A DNA stretch of 64,000 nt from Ga0077555 sp963761475 (GCA_963761475.1 CAVXGT010000010.1:124001-188000); one strand, 5' to 3'; positions 27,327 through 37,396 are shown, counted from the first letter of the stretch. Numbers and translations are program-made. Notes: generated from the letters alone by a model not told the origin.

Positions 27327-28289
27327 CTATGCTTTCACCGCCGCCCGGATCCCCTCGGCAATCTTGTCTCGGTTCGGAAACACATGATCTTCCAGCACAG
27401 GGCTGTAGGGGATCGGCACGAACAAAGCGCAAACCCGCTTCACCGGCGCCTTCAGAGCCCGGAAGGTGGTGGGATCCTCGGTCACCAGCGTCGCAATCTC
27501 GGCCGATGCGCCGCAGATCGGCCCCGCCTCGTCGGCAATCACCAGCCGCCCCGTCTTCTTGACGCTTGCCCGGATCGTCTCCGCATCGAGTGGCGCAATC
27601 GTACGCGGATCGACCACCTCCACCGAGATGCCCTCCTTCTCCAGCGTCTCAGCCGCCGCCAACGCTTCATGCACGGCCCACGCGAGCGCCACCACGGTCA
27701 CGTCTTTGCCCGCGCGCTTCACCTCGGCCTTGCCGATCGGAATGAGTTCGTCGGCATCGGCATTCGGCACTTCGCCCTTCATCGGCAGCATCCGGTTGCC
27801 TTCGAACGAGATCACCGGGTTGTTGTCGCGAATGGCCGATTTCAGCAGGCCTTTGAGATCGCGCGGCGTCGACGGCAGGATGATCTTCAAGCCGCTCATG
27901 TTCATGAACATGGAATAGGGGCTTTGCGAATGCTGCGCCGCCAGACGGCCGCCACCACCGACACCGGCCCGGTAGACGATCGGGAACTTCTGTTGCCCGC
28001 CGAACATGTACGTGATTTTTGCCGCCTGATTGACGATCTGGTCCATCGCCACGAAGCAGAACGTCACCTGCCGCCAGTCACAGATCGGCCGGTAGCCCGA
28101 TCCCGCCGCGCCGATCGACATGCCGGTCATCGTGCTTTCCGCGATCGGCGTCGAGCGCATGCGCTCCGAGCCAAATTCCTTCACCAGCGGTGGAATCGCA
28201 TCGGTCGACATGTAGAAGACCTTACCGTCGCGCCGCATCTCCTCCTGCACCGCCTCGAGCCCGGCCTGAGCGTATGTAATCTCTCGCAT
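27327..28289 (-). CDS. 2-oxoacid dehydrogenase E1 component, beta subunit
   Basis: 320 aa from ATG 28289 after GGGAGAT. E1-beta signatures: RSTPIAESTMTGMSIGAAGSG, AKITYMFGGQQKFPIVYRAG, GGGGRLAAQHSQSPYSMFMNM, and C-terminal VEVVDPRTIAPLDAETI. It forms a heterotetramer with the alpha subunit encoded 19 bp upstream and binds thiamine diphosphate to decarboxylate a 2-oxoacid or cleave acetoin. No E2 or E3 gene is nearby, so the complex must borrow partners or act alone. Confidence 0.88.
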   Translation of the reverse strand: MREITYAQAGLEAVQEEMRRDGKVFYMSTDAIPPLVKEFGSERMRSTPIAESTMTGMSIGAAGSGYRPICDWRQVTFCFVAMDQIVNQAAKITYMFGGQQKFPIVYRAGVGGGGRLAAQHSQSPYSMFMNMSGLKIILPSTPRDLKGLLKSAIRDNNPVISFEGNRMLPMKGEVPNADADELIPIGKAEVKRAGKDVTVVALAWAVHEALAAAETLEKEGISVEVVDPRTIAPLDAETIRASVKKTGRLVIADEAGPICGASAEIATLVTEDPTTFRALKAPVKRVCALFVPIPYSPVLEDHVFPNRDKIAEGIRAAVKA

Positions 28290-28308
28290 TTGGATGATCT
28301 CCCGTTTC

Positions 28309-29283
28309 TCAGGCCGCAAAGACGTCGTCCAGCGCCTCTTCGGGCGCCGGGAACGGGCTCTTTTCCGCAAACTGGCACGACCGTTCGATGCGATCCAGGA
28401 TCTGCCGGTCCATCTCCTGCCAATCCGCGTCCGTGAAGCCGTGATCCTTCTTGAGCAGAGTGATCAAGCGCGCGATCGGATCCTTGTCGGCCGCTTTCCA
28501 GGCCTCGAGCTCGTCCTTGGGGCGATAGTCCGGCTGGCCCGCCCGCTCCGTATGTGCCCGCCAGCGATAGGTCTTGGCCTCGATTAGCGTCGGCCCCTCC
28601 CCCGCCCGCGCCCGCGCAACAGCTTTTTCCGCAGCTTCGTGCACCGCGTGGATGTCGTTGCCGTCGACGGCGATGCCGGGAATGCCGTAGCCCGCCGCCC
28701 GCATCGCGATCTCGCCGCCTCTGGCAATCGTGGTCGCGGCCGGCGTCTGCGCGGCATAAAGATTGTTCTCGCACACATAGACCATAGGCAGCTTCCACGC
28801 CGTCGCGACGTTGAGGCATTCATGGAACGGCCCCGCCGCCGAGGCCCCATCGCCGAAGAACGACACTGCCACGCCGCCTTTGCCTTCGAGCTTTGCAGCG
28901 AGCCCCGCTCCGGTCACGATCGAAATGCCGCCGGCAACGATGCCGTTGGCGCCGAGCATGCCCTTCTCGAAATCGGCGATATGCATCGAGCCACCCTTGC
29001 CCTTGCAGTAGCCGTCGCGCCGGCCATAGAGCTCTGCCATCATCCGGTCGAGATCCGCGCCTTTGGCGATGCAGTGTCCATGCCCGCGATGCGTCGAGAT
29101 GATCTGGTCGCCATCGCGCAGGGCCCCGCAAACGCCAACCGCCACGGCTTCCTCGCCGATATAGCAATGCACCACGCCGTAGATCTTGCCCGCATGATAG
29201 TCCGACGATGCCCGCTCCTCGAACCGGCGGATGGTTTGCATCGTGTGAAGCATCTCGCGGAGTTTATTGGGGCCAAGCGCCAT
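28309..29283 (-). CDS. 2-oxoacid dehydrogenase E1 component, alpha subunit (PDH/acetoin type)
   Basis: 324 aa from ATG 29283 with AGGAGG before it. Thiamine diphosphate motif GDGASAAGPFHECLNVATAW ... CENN is complete; STHRGHGHCIAKGAD and KGKGGSMHIAD are characteristic of pyruvate/acetoin dehydrogenase E1-alpha. Acts with the downstream beta subunit. AcoA and PdhA cannot be told apart by eye. Confidence 0.88.
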   Translation of the reverse strand: MALGPNKLREMLHTMQTIRRFEERASSDYHAGKIYGVVHCYIGEEAVAVGVCGALRDGDQIISTHRGHGHCIAKGADLDRMMAELYGRRDGYCKGKGGSMHIADFEKGMLGANGIVAGGISIVTGAGLAAKLEGKGGVAVSFFGDGASAAGPFHECLNVATAWKLPMVYVCENNLYAAQTPAATTIARGGEIAMRAAGYGIPGIAVDGNDIHAVHEAAEKAVARARAGEGPTLIEAKTYRWRAHTERAGQPDYRPKDELEAWKAADKDPIARLITLLKKDHGFTDADWQEMDRQILDRIERSCQFAEKSPFPAPEEALDDVFAA

Positions 29284-29575
29284 CGGCTGTCCTCCTGTTG
29301 ATCTGTGCTGGTGCACATTGAATTCGCCGAGCCAAGTGTTGCGCACCCCCGAGCCCGGCTCAAGCCTGCTTCGTGCTACCTTTTGGCCCTGCACCATTGT
29401 CCCCGACGATGCGGTTTTCCGAGCGGCGCCTCAAAGGCCCCTGATTTACCCTCTACGAGCGATTTCGTGGTGATAGGGGCTACCCTATGTCAGAGAACGA
29501 ACAAATGTCGGTCAGGCCGGCAATCGATACCCCTCGCGGCAGATGGCTTGGCCAGGCAGAAAACATGGAGCCGCA

Positions 29576-30751
29576 ATGCCGCCCCCACATCACGTTGCGC
29601 TTGATGGCTGGAGAGGCGTCGCAGCCTTGATGATCGCAGTCTATCACTTCCAGGCCGTGAGCACGCCGAGACATACGCAATTTCTCCACAATGCCTGGCT
29701 GTTCGTGGATCTGTTCTTCGTCCTGAGCGGCTTTGTCATCGCAGCCAATTACCGCCACCGCCTCGCTGACGGGTTCGGCGTCGGCCGCTTCTTGATGCTG
29801 CGCATGGGCCGCCTCTACCCTCTTCACGTCCTCGTGCTGCTGTCCTTCGTCGCCACCGAAACGGTCCTCGCCGTCGCGGGAAACCAGTTGCCCGGTTCCG
29901 GACGCGACCACTTCACCGGCCAAACCGAACCGATTGGCATTCTCACCAGCCTGCTCCTGATCCAGGGCATTGGCTTCAGCGACGGCCAGACCTGGAACCA
30001 CGTCGCCTGGAGCATCTCGACGGAGATGTGGGCCTACGTCGTCTTCGCTTGGCTGGCCGTGCATTACGCCAAGCGCCTCGAGCTCGCCATGCTCGCCTTG
30101 ATCGCGGTCACAATTGCTTTCGTCTTGCCCGAGCAGTTGCGGCCAACCGGCATTCATCGCTTCGTCGACTTTGCACGCTGCCTCTACGGCTTTGCCTTGG
30201 GCGTGCTGCTGCAATCTCTCTACGCCAGGCTGTCTGAGCCCAGCGTCTCCAGCAACGCGCCCGCAAACGCAATCTCGAGTGCTACATTCACGCTGCTGGA
30301 GCTGGCAGCCCTGGTAGTGGCCATCGCCTTCGTGCAATTTGCGCCACACTTACCCGCGCACCTTCTGGCACCGCTTGCCTTTGCACCGACGGTCTTCATC
30401 TACGCCTTCGATCGCGGCCTCATAAGCCGCATCCTCCAGACCCGCTTCTTCGTGCTGCTGGGATTGCTCTCCTACAGCATCTACATGATCCACCCGTTTC
30501 TCCAGAGTAGGATCATGCTGCCGATTGGCCTAGCGCTACAGAAGGTTTCCGGCCTGCCGCTCCTGCACCACAACGAAAGCATTTCAAAATTCGAATTTGT
30601 CTGGGGCCGACAGGAATGGGAGGGCAACTTGGCGACCGTCATCATGCTCGCGCTCCTGCTGACCGCATCGCACGTCACCTACCACCTGATCGAAGCGCCA
30701 GGCCGCGACGCCATCCGCCGCTTCGTCTCCCAGCGGCCCGTCGCCGCTTGA
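29576..30751 (+). CDS. Acyltransferase 3 family membrane protein (OafA/YrhL-like)
   Basis: 391 aa from ATG 29576 with GGAG 6 bases upstream; an upstream in-frame start at 29543 is less suitable. LDGWRGVAALMIAVYHF contains the conserved region with the catalytic His; LFVDLFFVLSGFVIA and RMGRLYPLHV (Arg motif) follow, then about ten membrane helices with YSIYMIHPF near the end. Such proteins O-acetylate or O-succinylate LPS, capsule or other extracellular glycans from the inner membrane. Transcribed divergently from the E1 genes. Confidence 0.87.
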   Translation: MPPPHHVALDGWRGVAALMIAVYHFQAVSTPRHTQFLHNAWLFVDLFFVLSGFVIAANYRHRLADGFGVGRFLMLRMGRLYPLHVLVLLSFVATETVLAVAGNQLPGSGRDHFTGQTEPIGILTSLLLIQGIGFSDGQTWNHVAWSISTEMWAYVVFAWLAVHYAKRLELAMLALIAVTIAFVLPEQLRPTGIHRFVDFARCLYGFALGVLLQSLYARLSEPSVSSNAPANAISSATFTLLELAALVVAIAFVQFAPHLPAHLLAPLAFAPTVFIYAFDRGLISRILQTRFFVLLGLLSYSIYMIHPFLQSRIMLPIGLALQKVSGLPLLHHNESISKFEFVWGRQEWEGNLATVIMLALLLTASHVTYHLIEAPGRDAIRRFVSQRPVAA

Positions 30752-30849
30752 TCCCCGGCCAGCCGCCGCAAGGCGCAAGCCTCCACCCTGCTCAAACCGG
30801 CACTGGCCGCCAGTTCGAACCGCCACCGCAGTCGGCCGCGCTTCGCCTG

Positions 30850-32211
30850 TCATCCCCTCACACCCAGCGCCGTCTCCACCGATTTGGCGATGCCGAAGAT
30901 GCGCCGGTCAGCCATCGCCGGCCCTGAGATCATGAGGCTCGTCGGCGGCCCATCGCGCGCGCTCATCGGCAGCGCGATCGAACACCCGTCGAGCACGTTG
31001 ATCATCAGCGTATTGCGCAGGCTCGCCATGTTGAGCCGCCGGAAATCCTCATCCCGCGCCACATCGGCAAGCTTCGGCGGCAGGATCGGCGTCGTCGGCG
31101 ACACCACCGCATCATACCCGCTCAAGGCCTCCTTGTAGGCAGCGACCGCGGCTTCCCGCGCCTGCACGATGCCGATGTAGTCCACCGCTGATTGTTCCGC
31201 CCCCGACAGGATCCGCGCGGCCACGCGAGGGTCATACTGGTTGCCCTTCGCTGCGATCAAGTCCTTGTGCCAGGCATAGCTTTCCGAGGCGGCAAGCCCC
31301 CCCTTATGGATCGTCGCCCCGATCATGCCGAACGCCCCCAACGTCCCGCGCGTCACCACGGCGCCAGCATCCGCGAGGATTTTGAGCGTCCGCTCGAAGT
31401 CGTCAGCGACCTCGCGATCCATACCGTCGAGCACGATGTTTTCAGCCACGAGAAGCCGCAGCCCCTTGAGGGCCACCGGTTTTGCCCCTTGAATTCTGTC
31501 GCCCGCCATGACGGCGTCGAGCAGCGCACAGCAATCGACCGTTCGAGCCAGCGGGCCGATCGAATCGAGACTGGTCGACAATGGCACCACATCCGCCGTT
31601 GGCACCCTTCGCGCCGTCGGCTTGAAACCGGTTACTCCGCAGTACGCCGCAGGAATGCGGCACGACCCGCCCGTATCCGTCCCAAGCGCCCCCGCGACCA
31701 TCCCATCGGCGACCGCCACCCCCGAGCCCGACGATGAGCCGCCCGGAATCCGCTTGTTGGCCCTGTCCCAGGGGGCGGCCGGCGTACCGTAGTGCGGATT
31801 GGCGCCGATCCCAGAATAAGCGAACTCCGTCATATTCGTGCGCCCGACGATGACCAGACCAGCCGCCCGCAGCCTCTGCACAACCGGCGCGTCTGAAGCC
31901 GCCGGCGGCCGGTCCGCCAGAGCCGTCGATCCAGCCCGCGTCACTTGCCCTTTGATATCGGCCAGGTCCTTGATGCCGATGGGAATTCCGGCCAATGGGG
32001 AGGGCTGCGCTCCGGCCTTGCGAAGCAAGTCCTGGGCATCCGCTGCCTGCCGCGCACCGTCTGCATCGACGCTAATGAAGGCTCGCGCCCCTTCTCCGCC
32101 GCTGTCGCCGATCCGGCCGAGGCTATCCTCCACCAGCTCGCGAGCGGTGACTTCGCCGGCAGCAAGCGCGGCAGCGATTTGAGCGAGCGATGCAGATGAC
32201 GTGATGGGCAT
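30850..32211 (-). CDS. Amidase (amidase-signature family)
   Basis: 453 aa from ATG 32211 (GGAG upstream). The amidase-signature Ser-cisSer-Lys triad is present: GIPIGIKDLADI (Lys), PGGSSSGSGVAVA (cis-Ser) and DTGGSCRIPAAYCG (nucleophile Ser). The length and start resemble GatA-like and allophanate/indoleacetamide hydrolases, but no gatB or gatC adjoins, so it is a free-standing amide hydrolase with unknown substrate. Confidence 0.87.
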   Translation of the reverse strand: MPITSSASLAQIAAALAAGEVTARELVEDSLGRIGDSGGEGARAFISVDADGARQAADAQDLLRKAGAQPSPLAGIPIGIKDLADIKGQVTRAGSTALADRPPAASDAPVVQRLRAAGLVIVGRTNMTEFAYSGIGANPHYGTPAAPWDRANKRIPGGSSSGSGVAVADGMVAGALGTDTGGSCRIPAAYCGVTGFKPTARRVPTADVVPLSTSLDSIGPLARTVDCCALLDAVMAGDRIQGAKPVALKGLRLLVAENIVLDGMDREVADDFERTLKILADAGAVVTRGTLGAFGMIGATIHKGGLAASESYAWHKDLIAAKGNQYDPRVAARILSGAEQSAVDYIGIVQAREAAVAAYKEALSGYDAVVSPTTPILPPKLADVARDEDFRRLNMASLRNTLMINVLDGCSIALPMSARDGPPTSLMISGPAMADRRIFGIAKSVETALGVRG

Positions 32212-32625
32212 GGGGGGCTCCGTGTTGCGGCCGCCCGCATCATAAGTGCGAGCCGGTCCCAAACGCCAGCCGCATGGCACTCGACACGCCTGCGCCCGTT
32301 GCCCAACGTCGACGTGCCGCACTTGGAATGGCTGCGACACCACAATTCGAAATGGGTGCGCCGCCCCCCGCGAAGCGGCGCACCCTGTCGCAACTCCCGT
32401 GCAGCCCATCTAGTGCCGAGACAGCTCAGAGAGGGCCGCCGTCGGCCCCCAGCACAGGAGCTTTTGATGCGACCCGCCACATCAATGGCCCGATCGTGGT
32501 CGCATTGGGGCAACCGCGGCCCTTCGCACCATTACCGACCGCCAGTGTTGCATCGACGCCGCACGCCCCTGCAGCGCCACGGCGCATGCGCTCACACGCC
32601 CCCTCGCAAGAGCAGACCACAAGCC
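32212..32625. other. Intergenic region with hairpins
   Basis: 414 bases with no convincing gene. It contains a perfect 11-bp hairpin (32354-32385) and a shorter one (GGGCCG/CGGCCC near 32433-32450) that probably mark the 3' end of the glyoxalase-fold gene. Confidence 0.45.
32354..32385 (-). terminator. Stem-loop, possible terminator of the VOC gene
   Basis: Perfect 11-bp arms GGGTGCGCCGC (32354-32364) / GCGGCGCACCC (32375-32385), 10-nt loop. On the minus strand it is followed by ATTTCG, a weak T-run. Confidence 0.4.
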
Positions 32626-33024
32626 CTACGCGCCTTCCGGCGCCACCTCGCTGGCCGCAAGATCGATCTCCACTCGCGCACCGTTCGGATCGTAGAAAAA
32701 GAGCTGCCACATGCCCGCTCCGAAACCACCGTCGGGCAAACGGCGCAGCTCGTACTTCATGTTGCGGGCCTTGAGCTTGCCGATGTAGTCGGCCAGCCCC
32801 GTCCCCCAGTAGGCCATGTGATCGAGCACGCCCGTGCCCTCCGGAATCTCCGGTCGCTGGATCACATGCAGGATCGGCTTGCCGTTGTTCCACAGCCAGA
32901 TCCCCGGGAACTTGAAATTGGGTCGGTCGCCGATCTCGAATCCCATGATCTCCTGGTAGAACTTTGCCGTTGCCTCAGAATCCTTGGTCAGGATCGTGAA
33001 GTGGTCCATCCGCTCGATAGCCAT
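32626..33024 (-). CDS. VOC (glyoxalase/bleomycin resistance) family protein
   Basis: 132 aa. MDHFTILTKDSEATAKFYQEIMGF is the first beta-alpha-beta unit and VLDHMAYWGTG ... WQLFFYDPNGARVEIDL the second, ending in the typical metal Glu. The family binds a divalent metal and handles small ligands, as isomerases, dioxygenases or binding proteins. Substrate unknown. Single gene, minus strand. Confidence 0.82.
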   Translation of the reverse strand: MAIERMDHFTILTKDSEATAKFYQEIMGFEIGDRPNFKFPGIWLWNNGKPILHVIQRPEIPEGTGVLDHMAYWGTGLADYIGKLKARNMKYELRRLPDGGFGAGMWQLFFYDPNGARVEIDLAASEVAPEGA

Positions 33025-33271
33025 AACTCACCTCGCTCCATCGTTGCCATACTGGCCCAAGATTGCAGTGTTTCCATTGCCCAGGCCACCGCAATTGCGC
33101 CCGGTCAAGTCGCTCGATGCAGAGCACGGTGACCGATGCCCGCCAACTTCTCAAGTCCAGCGCGACACCGGCCCTATCTCTTGCGAGAAAGGCGGGCTAG
33201 GCTTGTCCGGACAACATCCTGGGCCAAGATCTCGTCCCTGCCCGGCCGATCGATGAAGCGGAGGAAATCCC

Positions 33272-34325
33272 ATGAAAGGCGTTGTTTTCCTAGGTGATCG
33301 AAAGCTCGAGTTGCGCGACTTTCCCGACCCGACGCCGGGCCCGCGCGACGTCGTTCTCGAGATCAAGGCCTCGGGCATGTGCGGCTCCGACCTCCACACC
33401 TACCGCGCCCCGCCTCCCGACGCCGGCACCGTCACCGGCGGCATCAAGCGTGAGGCCGGCACCATCGCCGGCCATGAGCCTTGCGGCGTCGTCGTCGCAG
33501 TTGGCGCCAATGTCTCCGAGAAGGAGGCCCGCATTGGCGATCGCGTCATGTGCCACCATTATGATGGGTGCGGCGGCTGCAAGCACTGCCGGGGCGGATG
33601 GACGCAAATGTGCCTGGAGGGCACCACCGTCTATGGGTCCGGCGGCCACGGCGGCCATGCCAACTTCATGAAGTGCCCCGCCCACACGCTGGTGAAGCTT
33701 CCCGAACTCCCTCTCTTTCGAAACCGGCGCCGCCATCTCCTGCGGCACCGGCACAGCTTGGGGCGCCTTGAAGCGCTTGCAGCTTCAGGGCGGCGAAACC
33801 ATCGCCATCTTCGGCCAGGGTCCCGTCGGTCTCTCCGCCACCCAGCTCGCCGTCGCCATGGGCGCCCGTGTCATCGCCCTCGATGTTTCCGATGAGCGCC
33901 GCAAGCTCGCCAAGGACTTCGGCGCCGAGATCGTCATCGACGCCCGCGCCAACGATCCCGTCGAGGCGATCCGGGAACTGACCCATGGCGAAGGCGCCCA
34001 CAAGACGCTCGACTGCTCGTCCTCGCCCGAGGCCCGGGCCCAGGTCGTCCGCTCCGTCCGGTCCTGGGGCACCGCCTGCTACGTCGGCGAGCGCGGCCAG
34101 GTGACCATCGACGTTTCGCCCGACCTGCTCCGCCGGCAGGTCACGTTGGTCGGGTCCTGGACGTTTTCCAAGCAAGGCCAGGCGGACTGCGCCGAGTTGG
34201 TCGCCGACAAGAAGATCGACGTCGACCGGCTGTTCACGCATCGCTGGAAGCTCGAGCAGGCGAAGGAGGCCTACGAGCTGTTCGACAAGCAGACTACCGG
34301 CAAGGCAGTCATTCTGCCGAATTGA
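33272..34325 (+). CDS. Zinc-dependent alcohol dehydrogenase (MDR family), one frameshift
   Basis: About 350 aa after joining two frames at about 33714, where one extra base interrupts ...LVKLPE / LSFETGAAISCGTG. Catalytic-zinc motif SGMCGSDLHTY and GHEPCGVV, structural-zinc Cys cluster GCGGCKHCRGGWTQMC, and NAD-binding GQGPVGLSATQLAVAMGA. A cytoplasmic NAD-dependent medium-chain dehydrogenase. Both zinc sites look intact, so the frameshift is more likely an error than a true loss. Confidence 0.83.
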
Positions 34326-34447
34326 CGGCCTCGTCGAGCCAACGCCTTCAAACAGCGAGACCAGGGGCTCCACCCCTGGTCGGGCTGCGCCAGCGACGGT
34401 GCGCCATCGCAATCCGCCAGCAGCGGCTGACACCACGGAGTTGAGAC

Positions 34448-35629
34448 ATGCAAAAAGCGCTCTCGGGCATTCGCGTCATCGACATGACCCACAACCAGGC
34501 GGGCCCGGCATGCGCCCAGATGCTTGGATTTCTTGGCGCCGACGTCATCAAGCTCGAGGAGCCCAAGGGCGGCGACGTCGCCCGCGCCCAGAACAACGAT
34601 GAGCTGTTCTTCCTCGTCTTCAACGCCAACAAGCGCTCGCTGACGCTCAACCTCAAGACCGATGAAGGCAAGGATCTCTTCCGCCGCCTCATGGCCAAGA
34701 CCGACGTGTTGATCGAGAACTTCGGTCCCGGCGCTCTCGATCGCCTGGGCCTCGGCTGGAAAACGCTGGAGAAGATCAATCCGCGACTGATCTACGCCAC
34801 CATCAAGGGCTTCGGCACCTATGGTCCCAATGCCCACTTCAAGGCCTATGAGCCCATCGCCCAGGCCATGGGTGGCGCCATGTGCGTCACCGGCTTCGAG
34901 GACGGCCCACCGACCTATAACTGGCCGGCCATCGGCGATAGCGGCACCGGCATGCACATGGCGATCGCCATCCTCGCCGCCATCAACCAGCGCCACGCCA
35001 CCGGCAAAGGCCAGCATGTCGAGGTTGCCATGCAGGAGGCCGTGCTGAACTTGATCCGCATTTCCCTGCGCGAGCACCAGCGCAACGGCGTACCCGTCCG
35101 CACCGGCAACCAGCTCGGCAAGAACGTGCCGGGAACCACCTACGCTTGCGCGCCCGGCGGTCCCAACGATCACGTCTACATCTACGCCCAGCCGCAGATG
35201 TGGGCAGCCTTCTGCAAGGCCATGGATCGCCCCGATCTCGAGGCGAACCCGCTCTTCAAGACCAACGCCGATCGCTGGCAGAACCGCGCCGCCCTCGATG
35301 CCCTGATCTCTGACTGGACCATGCAGCGCTCCAAGTTCGACGTCATGAAAGTGATGGCCGACGCGGGCGTGCCTTGCGGCGCCTGCCAGGATACCGGCGA
35401 GGTCCTCGCCGATCCCCACCTGATCGAGCGCGGCATGATTGTCGATCTTGACTATCCCAAGCGCGAGGGCGGCTTCAAGACCGTCGGCTGCCCTCTGAAG
35501 CTATCGGATAGCCCCGTCGACTACACTCGCCCACCAATGCTGGGCGAGCACACCGAGGCCTTGCTTGCCGAGTTGCTCGGCATCTCGTCGAGCGAGGCCG
35601 GCGCACTCAAGAACAAAGGCGCAGTGTAG
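34448..35629 (+). CDS. CaiB/BaiF CoA-transferase (formyl-CoA transferase-like)
   Basis: 393 aa; ATG 34448 follows GGAG. Class III CoA-transferase features: VIDMTHNQAGPACAQMLGFLGADVIKLEEP at the start, NANKRSLTLNLK, and AIGDSGTGMHMAIAILAAI holding the catalytic Asp. VAMQEAVLNLIRISLREHQR and PPMLGEHTEALLAEL closely resemble formyl-CoA:oxalate CoA-transferase. It probably moves CoA between short carboxylic acids. No oxalyl-CoA decarboxylase lies nearby, so oxalate degradation is not shown. Confidence 0.87.
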   Translation: MQKALSGIRVIDMTHNQAGPACAQMLGFLGADVIKLEEPKGGDVARAQNNDELFFLVFNANKRSLTLNLKTDEGKDLFRRLMAKTDVLIENFGPGALDRLGLGWKTLEKINPRLIYATIKGFGTYGPNAHFKAYEPIAQAMGGAMCVTGFEDGPPTYNWPAIGDSGTGMHMAIAILAAINQRHATGKGQHVEVAMQEAVLNLIRISLREHQRNGVPVRTGNQLGKNVPGTTYACAPGGPNDHVYIYAQPQMWAAFCKAMDRPDLEANPLFKTNADRWQNRAALDALISDWTMQRSKFDVMKVMADAGVPCGACQDTGEVLADPHLIERGMIVDLDYPKREGGFKTVGCPLKLSDSPVDYTRPPMLGEHTEALLAELLGISSSEAGALKNKGAV

Positions 35630-35664
35630 ACGGCTTTGCACGCCTAGCGGTCCGCTCGAGGCCC

Positions 35665-36246
35665 TCAAGGCGATCTGCCGAACCAGCGGCTCTGGTCCTT
35701 GCCGTAGCGCGCATAGTTCGGAAAATCGAGATAGCTCGACCACGCCCGCGAGTAGGGATGCACGACGTCGCGTGCCTCCCCAGGCGTGCGCAGCTTCTGA
35801 CCATAGTTATGCCAGGCGAAAATCCCGCCTCTGAGATTGTAGACGCCCGTCGCCCCACGTCGCATGACGTCCTCGCCGATCACGCCCGCGAGCCGCGACG
35901 AGCGCACGCCGACCGAACAGTAGAGCACCACCAACCGGCCGGCGATCGCGTCGCCAAAGCGCGCAAGGAAATCCGCCGACGACATGTCGGGATCCACATG
36001 CTCCGCTCCAGGCAGATGGCTGACATCGAATTCAGCCTTCTCCCGGACATCGAGCACGAGCAGTGGCTCCCGCCCGTTCAGCATGGCTTCGAAATGCTGC
36101 GGGATCATCGACTGGACGCCTGGATGATCCCGTTCGACCTTGCGCTCCATCTCGTTCATGCATTGCTGGCCAGCCCCATGCACCGCAACGCTCGAGATGC
36201 CGAGCACAGCCATCGCCCCCAGCAGTGATTTCCATATCGTCGTCAT
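35665..36246 (-). CDS. Secreted rhodanese-domain protein
   Basis: 193 aa with a Sec signal (GAMAVLGISSVAVHGAG). The single rhodanese domain contains LLVLDVREKAEFDVSHLPGAEHV and the active-site loop YCSVGVRSS with the catalytic Cys, then YNLRGGIFAWHN. It would carry persulfide sulfur in the periplasm. It has a C-terminal extension (VHPYSRAWSSYLDFPNYAR) beyond the usual domain. Stands between the CoA-transferase and mbfA. Confidence 0.83.
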   Translation of the reverse strand: MTTIWKSLLGAMAVLGISSVAVHGAGQQCMNEMERKVERDHPGVQSMIPQHFEAMLNGREPLLVLDVREKAEFDVSHLPGAEHVDPDMSSADFLARFGDAIAGRLVVLYCSVGVRSSRLAGVIGEDVMRRGATGVYNLRGGIFAWHNYGQKLRTPGEARDVVHPYSRAWSSYLDFPNYARYGKDQSRWFGRSP

Positions 36247-36439
36247 TAGGCCGTCGTCACTCCCAAGTCCCTGAGCCGGGCGTCATCCTGCGTCACCCCG
36301 CATGCACCGACCTCCTTAGGGCCGGCACGGCAGCTGGCGCCCGACGAACCATGCCGGAGGTGGGTATCCCGGCGCGACAACACAAGATGCCGGATGCCCT
36401 CTGATGGTGGCCACCGTCCGAAGGCGTCACCCGACAGCA

Positions 36440-37396
36440 TCACGCGCTGCCGATGAGGATGCCCGCCGCAAACACGATCAATCCGCCCAGCACCACCTCG
36501 AAGGCGGCCTGCAGGAAGCGCGTGTCCATATATTTCGAGCGGATCCAGGCGATCACCCAAAGCTCGATCAGCACGATGATGATGGCCACCGTGGTGGCCG
36601 CATAGAACCCCGGGATGAGGTAGGGCAGCGTATGCCCTACTCCGCCGAGTGTAGTCATCAGGCCGGTGACCCAGCCGCGCAGCATCGGATGCCCGCGCCC
36701 CGTGAGTTCCCCGTCGTCCGAGAGCGCCTCGGCAAAGCCCATCGACACCCCCGCGCCCACCGACGCCGCCATGCCGACCAGGAATGTCTGCCAGTTGTCG
36801 TGCGTCGCGAACGCCGCCGCAAACAGCGGCGCCAGGGTGGATACCGAGCCGTCCATGAGACCGGCGAGTCCCGGCTGAACGATCTGCAGCACGAACATCC
36901 GCCGCCGCGCCTCTTCTTCCTCTGATTGCGCCCCTTGCGTCAGATGCTCCTGGCCGAGCTTCTTGGCGAGCGAGACGTGCTCGCGTTCCGCTGCCGCCAG
37001 GTCCCCGAGCAGTTTGCGAATACCGGCATCCGTCGAACGCGCCGCAGCCCGCTCATAGAACTGCCGCGTCTCATACTCGATCGCCTCCGCCTGCTTGCGC
37101 ACCTTGTCGAGCCCCAGCGGTCGCATCATCCAGATCGCCTCGTGCTTGACGAAGCCCTTCACGTCTTGTCGCCGGATCAGCGGAATGTGATTGCCGAACC
37201 GCTCGGTGTAATAGTCGATCAGCCAGCGCCGATGCTGGTTCTCTTCTTCCGCCATCTCGGTGAAAACCTGGGCAGAGGCCGGAAAATCGGCCCTGAGCCC
37301 CTCGGCGTAGTCGGCGTAGATGCGCCCATGCTCCTCCTCGAGGCTGATCGCCAGGGCCAGGATCTCCTGCTGGCTGAGCTCCGAGAATTTCCGCAT
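36440..37396 (-). CDS. mbfA: Membrane-bound ferritin MbfA (erythrin-Vit1 fusion)
   Basis: 318 aa from ATG 37396. N-terminal ferritin-like four-helix domain with repeated Glu/ExxH metal ligands (LEEEHGRIYADYAEG, EMAEEENQHRRWL, EYETRQFYERA, AAEREHVSLAKKL) fused to a C-terminal VIT1-type membrane domain (GLMDGSVSTLAPLFAAAFAT, SMGFAEALSDDG, five helices). In Agrobacterium and Bradyrhizobium, MbfA exports iron and protects against iron and peroxide stress and is repressed by Irr. An iron control element lies in its promoter here (37429-37444). Confidence 0.92.
   Translation of the reverse strand: MRKFSELSQQEILALAISLEEEHGRIYADYAEGLRADFPASAQVFTEMAEEENQHRRWLIDYYTERFGNHIPLIRRQDVKGFVKHEAIWMMRPLGLDKVRKQAEAIEYETRQFYERAAARSTDAGIRKLLGDLAAAEREHVSLAKKLGQEHLTQGAQSEEEEARRRMFVLQIVQPGLAGLMDGSVSTLAPLFAAAFATHDNWQTFLVGMAASVGAGVSMGFAEALSDDGELTGRGHPMLRGWVTGLMTTLGGVGHTLPYLIPGFYAATTVAIIIVLIELWVIAWIRSKYMDTRFLQAAFEVVLGGLIVFAAGILIGSA

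Noticed and set aside
30850..32211. GatA subunit of the tRNA amidotransferase
   Set aside because: Triad fits any amidase-signature enzyme; gatB and gatC are absent and the C-terminal part differs.
34448..35629. Oxalate-degradation locus
   Set aside because: The CoA-transferase resembles formyl-CoA transferase, but no oxalyl-CoA decarboxylase or formate gene is nearby.
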